NCBI RefSeq assembly: GCF_000813005.1
Contig: NZ_JSYP01000013.1
Span: forward strand, 1-64,000
DNA length: 64,000 nt
Reading direction: 5' to 3'
Source of the DNA: Flavobacterium sp. KMS
Lineage (GTDB): Bacteria; Bacteroidota; Bacteroidia; Flavobacteriales; Flavobacteriaceae
The first letter of the stretch is position 1, and every line of letters starts with the position of its first letter. Made by a program: the position numbers and the translations under genes. Shown piece by piece: positions 27,485-35,445 of the stretch. The notes beneath the pieces are model-generated. The model made no database searches. It had not been told where the DNA came from and saw nothing but the letters and a program-made list of their open reading frames with translations.

Positions 27485-27617
27485 AAAAGTCTAAAAATCA
27501 ATGGACTTAAAATGATTGATGAATCTAAAAAATTTTATAATTTAAGTTACTATGTTAAAAACAATTTTGAATTTAAATGGAGTAGAATTACTAAGTAAAA
27601 ATCAACAAAAAAACATT
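27485..27617 (+). repeat. Direct repeat copy 1 (leader region of four-cysteine peptide gene)
   Basis: ~130 bp covering ~67 bp of untranslated sequence (AAAAGTCTAAAAATCAATGG...) and the first ~22 codons. It is nearly identical to 27816-27947. The shared upstream part shows the two genes arose by tandem duplication and may carry a common promoter or RNA element. Confidence 0.85.
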
Positions 27618-27794
27618 GTCGGCAAAGGACAAAGAGGGTCGGGAAATACTCCTAGATGTTCAGATGGTAATTGGGCACCTCCAGGAGCTAATCCTGCATA
27701 TTACCCTAATTATCCATGTGCAGATATTGCTGAACCAGTAACAGAACCTTGTTTTCCTACATTTCATGCAGACGGTACCGTAACTGAATGCTAA
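27552..27794 (+). CDS. Four-cysteine peptide with bacteriocin-like leader, copy 1
   Basis: 80 residues. The leader MLKTILNLNGVELLSKNQQK is like the L-SK-EQK-I-GG leaders of Bacteroidota bacteriocin/RiPP-type precursors, but the double glycine is replaced by GKG (residues 24-26). The presumed core has four cysteines (36, 56, 67, 80), is rich in Pro/Gly/aromatics and has no transmembrane helix: PRCSDGNWAPPG, YPNYPC, PCFPT, DGTVTEC. No peptidase-transporter or modification enzyme is adjacent. Either a secreted Cys-bonded peptide or an orphan precursor. Confidence 0.7.
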   Translation: MLKTILNLNGVELLSKNQQKNIVGKGQRGSGNTPRCSDGNWAPPGANPAYYPNYPCADIAEPVTEPCFPTFHADGTVTEC

Positions 27795-27815
27795 ATAAAT
27801 AGGATTCTCTATATT

Positions 27816-27947
27816 AAAAAGTCTAAAAATCAATGGACTCAAAATGATTGATAAATCTAAAAATTTTATAATTTAAGTTGCTATGTTAAAAACAATTTTG
27901 AATTTAAATGGAGTAGAATTACTAAGTAAAGATCAACAAAAAAACAC
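27816..27947 (+). repeat. Direct repeat copy 2 (leader region of four-cysteine peptide gene)
   Basis: Second copy of the 130-bp block, with a few substitutions; see 27485-27617. Confidence 0.85.
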
Positions 27948-28122
27948 AATTGGTAAAGGTTATAATGGCCCGATATCTGTACCTAGATGTTCTGATGGTG
28001 ACTGGGCGCCTTCAGGTCCAGGTGTTAATCCTTATGACTATCCTAATTATCCATGTATTGGTCCTCAAGAAAGACCTTGCCTACCAACACTTTTAGAGGA
28101 TGGAAGTGTAACTGGATGCTAA
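27883..28122 (+). CDS. Four-cysteine peptide with bacteriocin-like leader, copy 2
   Basis: 79 residues. The leader differs from copy 1 by a single residue (Asn17 to Asp) over the first 21. The core has diverged but keeps four cysteines (36, 58, 66, 79) and the frame PRCSDGxWAP, YPNYPC, PCxPT, DGxVTxC. Conserved leader with a drifting core is the usual mark of processed secreted peptides. Followed by a strong terminator. Confidence 0.7.
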   Translation: MLKTILNLNGVELLSKDQQKNTIGKGYNGPISVPRCSDGDWAPSGPGVNPYDYPNYPCIGPQERPCLPTLLEDGSVTGC

Positions 28123-28141
28123 TAAATATTGAAAAAAGATA

Positions 28142-28174
28142 AAAAAGCCGTTTCGTAATTTGAAACGGTTTTTT
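28142..28174 (+). terminator. Intrinsic terminator of peptide pair
   Basis: AAAAAAGCCGTTTC / GAAACGGTTTTTT stem with T-run. A very similar hairpin (GCCGTTTCAATTTTGAAACGGC) ends the DUF4374 gene at 35.2 kb. Confidence 0.85.
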
Positions 28175-28226
28175 AGTTTTAATGCCATTTCTCATCATAA
28201 ATTAAAAAAATATTTACACAATACAT

Positions 28227-28574
28227 ATGATTCCTAACTTTGATAAAGACGTTTTAGATAAGATAGAAAAGATAATTGGTATCCCTTTTATATCAGATTC
28301 TTATGCTATAGGAGCAGTATGTTTTGCAAATAATGATGAAGTTCGACCTGAATTTAGAGAAAGTTTTAATACATTTCATGTGCTGGATTATATCAATGCC
28401 GTGATTTGTAAATATGGAGATAAAACTAATTTTTATAAGATTCCATATCCCGAAGATTCAACTTCTTTTTGGGAATTAGTTGCAATTGGTGCCAAGCTTC
28501 GTAAAAATGATTCAGTAGATAAAACTAGAAATGAAAACTATTTTAAGATAAAATGGTACAGCAAGAATAAATAG
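28227..28574 (+). CDS. Hypothetical protein, 115 residues
   Basis: Soluble, no signal peptide, no recognised domain (MIPNFDKDVLDKIEKIIGIPF...FHVLDYINAVICKYGDKTNFYKIPYPED). The AraC gene starts 7 bp after its stop, so the two are very probably cotranscribed. A role with that regulator is inferred only from spacing. Confidence 0.55.
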   Translation: MIPNFDKDVLDKIEKIIGIPFISDSYAIGAVCFANNDEVRPEFRESFNTFHVLDYINAVICKYGDKTNFYKIPYPEDSTSFWELVAIGAKLRKNDSVDKTRNENYFKIKWYSKNK

Positions 28575-28581
28575 AAAATTA

Positions 28582-29430
28582 ATGAAAGATAACGAATTTG
28601 ACCATGAAAATTGTACCGTTCAGGAATGCGATACAGACTATATTAACCTGAATGGTAATTCACCAATGTACAGTATTTTTCTATTGGAAGGCAATGGAAA
28701 AGTTAGCGTAGATTTGGTAGAATACACTTTTGAAGGTAAAATTATACTGTTTACAACACCATACCAAATTATTCATTTTGACATAAAAAAGCCCATTAAA
28801 ACCAGAAGATTACAATTTCACGGTGATTTTTATTGTATAGAATATCATAAAAAAGAGGTTGCCTGTAACGGACTTTTATTCAATAATATTTATCAGAAAC
28901 CTTATGTAAATCTTGCGACTGAAGATTATATTGAATTAGATTATATTTTAGGAAAACTAATTATAGAACTTGAAAATACTAGTAGTTATGCTATGGCAGT
29001 TGTACGTTCTTATTTGCAATTAATATTAGCATTATGTAGCAAAATAAAATCAGAAGATAATCTTGTTCATGAAGAAAAGAACATACATCACCCATTAATT
29101 CAGTTTAAAGATTTATTAGAAAATAACTTTCGTAAAGAAAGACAGCCCTCTTTTTATGCTATGCAAATGGGGATTTCGCCTAATAATTTTTCGAAATTAA
29201 GTAAGCATTATTTTCTAAAAACACCATCTATATTAATTCAGGAAAGAGTTATACTTGAGGCAAAAAAGTTAATTCATCTTAGTTATAAAAGCATGAAACA
29301 AATTGCAGCTGAGCTAAATTTCGATGACGAAAATTATTTCAGTCGCTATTTTAAAAAGCATACAGGAATTACACCAACTGCATTTCGAGAAAATGTTGGT
29401 ATATCTATCGTTGCAGATTCGTCTAGGTAA
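28582..29430 (+). CDS. AraC-family transcriptional regulator
   Basis: 282 residues. The N-terminal sensing domain (cupin-like, GNGKVSVDLVEYTFEGKIILFTTPYQ) is followed by an AraC DNA-binding domain: YAMQMGISPNNFSKLSKHYF, YKSMKQIAAELNFDDENYFSRYFKKHTGITPTAFREN. The DUF417 membrane gene follows in the same direction with its own promoter and is the likely target, recalling the RclR-RclC arrangement of reactive-chlorine defence; that link is an inference. Confidence 0.88.
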   Translation: MKDNEFDHENCTVQECDTDYINLNGNSPMYSIFLLEGNGKVSVDLVEYTFEGKIILFTTPYQIIHFDIKKPIKTRRLQFHGDFYCIEYHKKEVACNGLLFNNIYQKPYVNLATEDYIELDYILGKLIIELENTSSYAMAVVRSYLQLILALCSKIKSEDNLVHEEKNIHHPLIQFKDLLENNFRKERQPSFYAMQMGISPNNFSKLSKHYFLKTPSILIQERVILEAKKLIHLSYKSMKQIAAELNFDDENYFSRYFKKHTGITPTAFRENVGISIVADSSR

Positions 29431-29446
29431 TAGCCATATTTGTCCA

Positions 29447-29477
29447 TTGTGAGCAGATCATAGAGTAGTTAATTTTG
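29447..29477 (+). promoter_or_regulatory. Promoter: TTG-N20-TAATTTTG
   Basis: Full Bacteroidota-type promoter: TTG at 29447-29449 and TAATTTTG at 29470-29477, 35 bp before the DUF417 gene. Confidence 0.6.
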
Positions 29478-29512
29478 GCATTTAAATGTAAATATCATTA
29501 ACAAATAAAAGT

Positions 29513-30070
29513 ATGAACATATTATCGACCTTATCAAATCTACAAAATCAGTTTTTTAATTTAATGCGAATAGCCATTTTTATTGTAATGGTGTGGATTG
29601 GCGGACTTAAAGTTTTTCAATATGAAGCAGATGGAATTGTACCTTTTGTTGCAAATAGCCCATTAATGAGTTTCTTTTATAACAATCCGAGCGAGTATAA
29701 AGATCACAAAAATAAAGAAGGCGAAGTAGTCGAGGAAAATATCAAATGGCATAACGATAACGGTACTTATATTTTTTCGTACATATTGGGTACAGTAATT
29801 ATAATTATAGGATTGCTAACCTTATTTGGAATTTTTAATGTTCGTTTAGGACTTGTAGGAGGAATTCTAACTGCTGGTATGGCATTGGTTACGCTAACTT
29901 TTTTAATTACAACACCCGAAACTTGGGTTCCTGATTTGGGTAGTTCTACACATGGGTTTCCCTATTTATCAGGAGCAGGACGATTGGTAATTAAAGATGT
30001 TATTATGATGGCCGGTGGATTATTATGTGCGTCCGATTGTGCCAAAAGAATAATTACCCAAAGAAATTAA
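29513..30070 (+). CDS. DUF417 / YkgB (RclC-like) inner-membrane protein
   Basis: 185 residues, four hydrophobic segments. DUF417 signatures: FFNLMRIAIFIVMVWIGGLKVFQYEADGIVPFVANSP near the N-terminus and TTPETWVP...GFPYLSGAGRLVIKDVIMMAGG near the end. The E. coli relative RclC belongs to the reactive-chlorine resistance system controlled by the AraC-type RclR. Here an AraC gene lies directly upstream, but no RclA flavoprotein is seen, so the function is tentative. Confidence 0.85.
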   Translation: MNILSTLSNLQNQFFNLMRIAIFIVMVWIGGLKVFQYEADGIVPFVANSPLMSFFYNNPSEYKDHKNKEGEVVEENIKWHNDNGTYIFSYILGTVIIIIGLLTLFGIFNVRLGLVGGILTAGMALVTLTFLITTPETWVPDLGSSTHGFPYLSGAGRLVIKDVIMMAGGLLCASDCAKRIITQRN

Positions 30071-30224
30071 TTTTCAGTTTTTTTTGCAATTTGATTATCT
30101 CAAAAGGTTTTTAAAATCTGTTAGGTATGTTCTATTAATTATGTTGTTCAGTAAATAAAAATGAATAACTATTGTTTTAGTTCATCGTCATTAAAGTCAA
30201 GAAAAACATAATTAATACAGTACG

Positions 30225-30305
30225 GAATAGATCTCTTGCAAAGTCGCAAAGCCGCCAAGTTAGCATAGATTTTCTCTGCGGCTTTGCGGCTTTGCGCGAA
30301 AATTT
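30225..30305. repeat. Dispersed repeat hairpin
   Basis: Inverted repeat built around GCAAAGCCGCCAAG and CTCTGCGGCTTTGCGGCTTTGC. It belongs to the same broad class as the GCAAAG repeats at 14.7, 37.1 and 47.1 kb. The rest of the 299-bp gap 30071-30369 is featureless. Confidence 0.6.
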
Positions 30306-30369
30306 AGTCATAATTTGTTATAAAGCTTTGCCTAATGACATTGACTCAAACGATAAACGTTTTACGATG

Positions 30370-31401
30370 TTAACCAAGTAATAAAAAACCAGATAACCAA
30401 GAAGTAATTTTATTCCAATTAAGTTTAAATTTTTGCGGAGAAAAACCATAGAAAGATTTAAAAGCAGCAGAGAAATGCGACACATCTTTATAGCCACATT
30501 TGTAAGCTACTTCGCTAACACTTATTGTTTTAGATTTAAATAATTCTTTGGCATGTTTCATCCTAAGCTCGATAATATAACTTTTTACAGTAGTTCCAAA
30601 ACACGCTTTAAATCCTTTTTTTAGCTTGAATTCATTAAGAGAAATCATTCTCGAGAGTTCAGGAAGAGTAGGGGCATGTACGTAATCTTTATCCAGGATT
30701 AACTTGGCTTCTAGTAGTTTAGTATAATCCTCTTCGTCTATTAAATCCTTTGGAATTGCCTTCTCAATAAGGGCTTCCAATTGTAAAATTAATAGTTCTT
30801 TAATTTTAGTTTCGATATACATTCTTTTTAAAGCGCCTTGTCGATTACAATTTTTAATTTCATGAATAACCCATTGTATCGATGATGTAAAAGGAATATA
30901 TCTAGAAGTTAAATAACTGGATTTTTTTAAGAGAATATTCTTTGAGAATTTTTGATGAAGTTCCCAATCTTCATTGATAATATTGTAATAAAAATCTTTT
31001 GATAAGATTATTGAAAAGTAATTTATTTGCTCAAATGGCGGAATTTTAAATGTGGCTTTATAATTTGAAGTATAGAAAATATTATGAGTGTTTTCTCTTG
31101 AATATTTTTCAGTTTCTAGTTGATCAATGTAGGTTTCGACATTATTACAGCATATAAAATTCATCACAATCGATTCACAAGTAATCTCAAATAATGCCGT
31201 TTGTGGTTCAGAAAAATACATTTGAGTATCAAGAATCACAAGACCATCAGTTATTAAATGATGACTTTTTATTTCTTCTAAAGTTTCATTTTTTATAAAT
31301 ACATTTTCGTCTGCCAAGTGACTTTTTGGGTCATAGCCATCATAAACCGCAATAGAAATTATTGGGTGTTCGTGACTGAGAAGTTTCGATTTAATTTTCA
31401 A
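30370..31401 (-). CDS. PchR-like AraC-family regulator
   Basis: 343 residues, TTG start at 31401 (no ATG possible before the upstream stop). The long N-terminal domain resembles PchR-type siderophore-responsive regulators (INYFSIILSKDFYYNII, IKELLILQLEALIEKA). The C-terminal AraC domain has SEVAYKCGYKDVSHFSAAFKSFYGFSPQKFK. Divergent from the TonB receptor. Its start codon lies inside the first of two 20-bp direct repeats, suggesting autoregulation together with control of the receptor operon. Confidence 0.88.
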   Translation of the reverse strand: MKIKSKLLSHEHPIISIAVYDGYDPKSHLADENVFIKNETLEEIKSHHLITDGLVILDTQMYFSEPQTALFEITCESIVMNFICCNNVETYIDQLETEKYSRENTHNIFYTSNYKATFKIPPFEQINYFSIILSKDFYYNIINEDWELHQKFSKNILLKKSSYLTSRYIPFTSSIQWVIHEIKNCNRQGALKRMYIETKIKELLILQLEALIEKAIPKDLIDEEDYTKLLEAKLILDKDYVHAPTLPELSRMISLNEFKLKKGFKACFGTTVKSYIIELRMKHAKELFKSKTISVSEVAYKCGYKDVSHFSAAFKSFYGFSPQKFKLNWNKITSWLSGFLLLG

Positions 31402-31439
31402 AATAATAATCCGTTTTTACAAAATAATAATCCGTTTTT
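31399..31439. promoter_or_regulatory. AraC-type operator: two 20-bp direct repeats, 21-bp period
   Basis: CAAAATAATAATCCGTTTTT occurs at 31399-31418 and again at 31420-31439 without mismatch. The 21-bp period equals two helical turns, as expected for AraC-family tandem sites. The second repeat ends 27 bp before the receptor -7 box, so a bound regulator would sit near the missing -33 element. Confidence 0.75.
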
Positions 31440-31466
31440 CCCTATATAAAAAGGAGACGTTCGTGG

Positions 31467-31474
31467 TACTTTTG
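31467..31474 (+). promoter_or_regulatory. -7 promoter box (TACTTTTG)
   Basis: TAnnTTTG match 35 bp before the receptor ATG, without a -33 TTG, consistent with activator dependence. Confidence 0.5.
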
Positions 31475-31509
31475 CTGCAAAGTTATTTATAATTAGTCTA
31501 AGTAAACAT

Positions 31510-33906
31510 ATGTCAACTCATAAATTTTCAATTTTAAGTATATTTTTTTTAGTATCCTTCTTTTCATTTGCCCAACAAAATAAGGGGATAGCAGTCTCAG
31601 GACAGATTTCGGAGAGTTCAGGACAGAGTATTCCATTTGCAACAGTAAGTTTAGAAAAAACAGATTTTATCATTATGTCCGATGAAAACGGAAAATATAA
31701 TTTTAAAAATGTTGCAGCAGGAAATTATGTTTTAAAAGTTTCCGCAATAGGGTTTTCAACTTCAAAAAAACACATCGAAGTTAAGGGGACAAGCGAAATA
31801 ATTTTCTCCGTTCGTTTAGAAAGTGAATTAAACGAATTAGAAAATATAACAGTAATGGGACGCACCCAAACGGAGAAAATAAATAAACAATCATATAGCG
31901 TAACAGCAATCGATGCAAAAAAACTACACAATTCGACACTAGACTTATCACATGCTTTAGATAGAGTTTCGGGTGTTCGTGTTCGTGAATCAGGAGGAGT
32001 AGGTTCTAAATCGCAGCTTTCTATTAATGGGTTTTCAGGGAATCAGATAAAAGTTTTTATTGACGGAGTACCGATGGATAATTTTGGATCATCGTTCCAA
32101 CTGAATAATATTCCTGTTAATCTTGCCGATAGAATCGAAGTTTATAAAGGGGTTGTGCCTATTTGGTTAGGTGGAGATGCACTTGGTGGAGCCATTAATA
32201 TTGTTACCAATTCTAAACCTCGTACTTATCTTGATGCTTCATATTCTTTTGGATCATTTAACACGCATCGAACAACAATAAATGCAGGATATACTGCCAA
32301 GAGTGGTTTTACTACCGAGATAAATGCATTTCAGAATTACTCAGACAATAATTATTGGGTAAATGTAGAAGCCGCAGATTTAAATACGGGTGCTTATTTT
32401 CCAAATGCTCGTGTAAGAAGATTTCATGATAAATATCGTAATGAAACCGTAATACTGAATGTAGGTATAACTGGAAAAAAATATGCCGATAAATTATTGT
32501 TTGGTTTTACAGCTGGTGAGAATAGAGCAGATATACAAACAGGAGCACGTATGACTAGCGTATTTGGCCAAGTGTATGGTAAAGGAAATATCTTGATGCC
32601 AACTGTAAAATATCAGGTAAAAGATTTCTTTACAAAAGGTTTAGATGTTAGCGTTACTGGTAATTTTAATTTTGGTGAAGAGCAAAATGTTGATACGGTT
32701 TTTCGAAGATATAATTGGTTTGGAGATTATATAGTAATACCTGGTTTAGGAGGAGAGCGTAGTCGTACGTTACGTAAGTTCAAAAACAATAATGGAATCG
32801 CTACAGCAAATTTTACTTACCGTTTAAACGATAGACATTCGTTTATGCTGAACAACACTTTTAACACCTTTAATCGTAAAGAAAGTGATGAGTTGGTTCC
32901 TGAATCACTACTATATCAGCAACCGAAGAAATCTCAAAAAAATATTATAGGTGCAGGTTATAAATTTGATTATAACGCAAAATGGAGTACTTCAGTATTT
33001 GTTAAAAATTATTCTTTGAGAAATACCTATTCCGAGAGTTATAACCCTTCGGGGAATTGGGGAGATATTGCCTATATAGAGCATGCAGATAATAAAAACT
33101 TGTTTGGATATGGTGCTGCAAGCAGTTATTACTTAAAGCATAATTTACAGATAAAAGGATCTTTCGAAAAAAGTTACAGATTGCCAACTCCTGATGAATT
33201 ATTCGGAAATGTTAATGATAATGTGGCAGGGAATAGTAGCCTTAAGCCAGAAACGAGTAATAATTTTAATGTAGGATTAAGTTATCAAACTAGCTTCAAG
33301 AAAGTCAATGCAATGACATTTGATGTTAATTTTTTATATCGTGATGCAACCGATTTTATTCGTTCAGAAATGAATTTAAATCAAACGATGATCACTAACG
33401 TTAACCAAAAAGGGGTTACAAATTTTGGTATAGATGGTGAAGTGAGATATTCTTATAAAAATAGATTTACTGCTGGTGTGAACATGACGTATCAAAATAT
33501 TCGTAATATGACACAATATGAGCCAGGCAAAAATGTTGAATCAGCATATTATAAAGACAGAGTTCCTAATATCCCTTATCTTTTTGGTAATGCCGATGCC
33601 TCCGTTTTCTTTTATGACTTCATAAAAAAGGGAAATAATTTATCTATTGGTTATAATTTTTTATACGTACACACTTATTATTTGTCATGGCCAAGCCAAG
33701 GTATTAAGGATGGTAAACTAGATATACCGCAACAATTTAATCATGATTTAAATGCAGTATACACTTTTGCAGATGGTAAATATAATATTGCTTTAGAATG
33801 TAAAAATGTATTAGATAATAAGCTTTACGACAACTTTTCGTTGCAAAAACCAAGTCGTTCATTCAATATAAAATTCAGGTATTTCTTTACCAAATCAAAT
33901 AAATAA
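31510..33906 (+). CDS. TonB-dependent outer-membrane receptor, XusA-like
   Basis: 798 residues. Signal peptide ~1-21, CarboxypepD_reg-like domain (~27-110; SGQISESSGQSIPFATVSLEKTDFIIMSDENGKYNFKNV), plug (~115-230; SGVRVRESGGVGSKSQLSINGF, IKVFIDGVPMDNFGSS, RIEVYKGVVPIWLGGDALGGAINIVTN) and a 22-strand-type barrel ending in FNIKFRYFFTK. The gene order receptor, DUF4374 lipoprotein, PepSY protein matches the XusABC xenosiderophore system of Bacteroides. A ferric-siderophore substrate is inferred from that order and from the PchR-like regulator. Confidence 0.88.
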   Translation: MSTHKFSILSIFFLVSFFSFAQQNKGIAVSGQISESSGQSIPFATVSLEKTDFIIMSDENGKYNFKNVAAGNYVLKVSAIGFSTSKKHIEVKGTSEIIFSVRLESELNELENITVMGRTQTEKINKQSYSVTAIDAKKLHNSTLDLSHALDRVSGVRVRESGGVGSKSQLSINGFSGNQIKVFIDGVPMDNFGSSFQLNNIPVNLADRIEVYKGVVPIWLGGDALGGAINIVTNSKPRTYLDASYSFGSFNTHRTTINAGYTAKSGFTTEINAFQNYSDNNYWVNVEAADLNTGAYFPNARVRRFHDKYRNETVILNVGITGKKYADKLLFGFTAGENRADIQTGARMTSVFGQVYGKGNILMPTVKYQVKDFFTKGLDVSVTGNFNFGEEQNVDTVFRRYNWFGDYIVIPGLGGERSRTLRKFKNNNGIATANFTYRLNDRHSFMLNNTFNTFNRKESDELVPESLLYQQPKKSQKNIIGAGYKFDYNAKWSTSVFVKNYSLRNTYSESYNPSGNWGDIAYIEHADNKNLFGYGAASSYYLKHNLQIKGSFEKSYRLPTPDELFGNVNDNVAGNSSLKPETSNNFNVGLSYQTSFKKVNAMTFDVNFLYRDATDFIRSEMNLNQTMITNVNQKGVTNFGIDGEVRYSYKNRFTAGVNMTYQNIRNMTQYEPGKNVESAYYKDRVPNIPYLFGNADASVFFYDFIKKGNNLSIGYNFLYVHTYYLSWPSQGIKDGKLDIPQQFNHDLNAVYTFADGKYNIALECKNVLDNKLYDNFSLQKPSRSFNIKFRYFFTKSNK

Positions 33907-33932
33907 TTCAAATAAATCAAACAATAATCATT

Positions 33933-35165
33933 ATGAAAAAAACTAGCACATTAGCGATATTCGCTGCTTTAATAGCCTTTACGTCATTTTCTTGTAGCAG
34001 TGACTCTAGCTCTCCAGATGGAGGAACACCAAGCACAGGAACAGAAAAAACAAAATATATTATTACAGCAACTACAGGGGCAGAAGGAATTGCTGATTAT
34101 TTATTAACTACAGATGATATTACTAAAGGATCTATTACAACAACTGGTAACGGATTAGAGCAAGATGGTTCGTACCGTTTTTATATTACAAACCAGAATA
34201 AATTTTTTAGTTTACTTTACGGACAAGGAAATCCGGGAGCAGTTACTACTTATGCATTGACAGCTGAGGGTAAATTGACTAAAACATCTAACTTTCAAGC
34301 TGAAACAGTACAGGTTTTTGCAGCAGTAAACAAAGAAATTTTAACAATAAAAATACCAAGAAGAGGTGCGTCATCTATAGCATCTATGTATAGAATTGAT
34401 GCAACATCATCACTTATCGTGGGTGGAGCACAACAAGATATCATAAAACTGGCTAAAAACGGAGAAAGAGCACATTATACATGGGCAACACAGGTAGGAG
34501 ATAAGGTATATATGCCATACATGAGTATTAAAGGAGACGAGGTTGATACCTTCGGAACTAAATATCCAGATAGTACGTGGGTTGCAGTATATAACTACCC
34601 AGAATTAAAATTAGAAAAAGTAATTAAAGATAACCGTACAAGTTATTTAGGAGATTACTTTTCAAATGGATTAATCCAAGATGAAAATGGAGACGCATAC
34701 GGTTTTTCTAGTGCAGTTGCAACAAGTAATAGTGTTATAACTTCGACTAAACCATCTGCGGTAGTGAAAATTAAAAAAGGAACTACAGAATTTGATCAGT
34801 CTTATTTCTTTAATGTAGAAGAAAAATCTGGCGGACATAAAATTTCTTCAAGCAGTTATATTGGTAAAGGAAAAGTGTTATTACAAATGTATGGTAATGC
34901 TGGTAAAAATAACGGAGTGGCTAAATTGGCTGTAGCCGATGTGTACGCTCAAACTTTTAAGTGGGTTACTAATGGACCTGAGGTAATTAAATCAACTACT
35001 ACAAATTATAATATTACTACAGAAGATAATAACTCACTTATATTAGGTATTAATACACCAGATGGTAACTGGATTTATACAATTAATGGTTCAACAGGAG
35101 TTGCTACTAAAGGTATGAAAGTAGAAGGTGGAGAAATTACAGCTATTGCTAAATTAAAATATTAA
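33933..35165 (+). CDS. DUF4374 lipoprotein, XusB-like
   Basis: 410 residues, lipobox FTSFSC, then a low-complexity Ser/Gly/Pro linker and a beta-propeller-like DUF4374 body (YIITATTGAEGIADYLLTTDDITKGSITTTGNGLEQDGSYRFYITNQNKFFSLLYGQGNPGAVTTY). In Bacteroides the XusB lipoprotein of this family captures ferric enterobactin at the surface. Gap to the receptor gene is 26 bp. A hairpin terminator follows. Confidence 0.85.
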   Translation: MKKTSTLAIFAALIAFTSFSCSSDSSSPDGGTPSTGTEKTKYIITATTGAEGIADYLLTTDDITKGSITTTGNGLEQDGSYRFYITNQNKFFSLLYGQGNPGAVTTYALTAEGKLTKTSNFQAETVQVFAAVNKEILTIKIPRRGASSIASMYRIDATSSLIVGGAQQDIIKLAKNGERAHYTWATQVGDKVYMPYMSIKGDEVDTFGTKYPDSTWVAVYNYPELKLEKVIKDNRTSYLGDYFSNGLIQDENGDAYGFSSAVATSNSVITSTKPSAVVKIKKGTTEFDQSYFFNVEEKSGGHKISSSSYIGKGKVLLQMYGNAGKNNGVAKLAVADVYAQTFKWVTNGPEVIKSTTTNYNITTEDNNSLILGINTPDGNWIYTINGSTGVATKGMKVEGGEITAIAKLKY

Positions 35166-35172
35166 TGTGATT

Positions 35173-35206
35173 AAAAATGCCGTTTCAATTTTGAAACGGC
35201 ATTTTA
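35173..35206 (+). terminator. Intrinsic terminator after DUF4374 gene
   Basis: AAAAATGCCGTTTC / GAAACGGCATTTT stem. Confidence 0.8.
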
Positions 35207-35211
35207 TAAAT

Positions 35212-35241
35212 TTAGTAAACAACATAAAACTTGTTTACTAA
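35212..35241. promoter_or_regulatory. Perfect dyad TTAGTAAACAA-N8-TTGTTTACTAA
   Basis: 11-bp perfect arms immediately after the terminator and ~200 bp upstream of the PepSY gene. No T-run, so either an operator or a second hairpin. Confidence 0.55.
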
Positions 35242-35445
35242 TCCTTAGTAAGCCCTGTAAGCATAGGTGTATAAAGATAATTTAAGTGATAAATTATTGT
35301 TATTCTGATATGAAAATTATTTATAATTAGTCTTATTAAATAAAAGTAAATTTATAAATTTGCGTTTTCAGATGTTATTTTTTGCTAACCTTTTGCCTTT
35401 AGAGCTTATGGTTCTTATTACATAATTTTTATAGATTTCAAAAAC

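Noticed and set aside
27660..27842. Minus-strand 60-residue frame over the first four-cysteine peptide
   Set aside because: Antisense shadow; no counterpart over the second copy.
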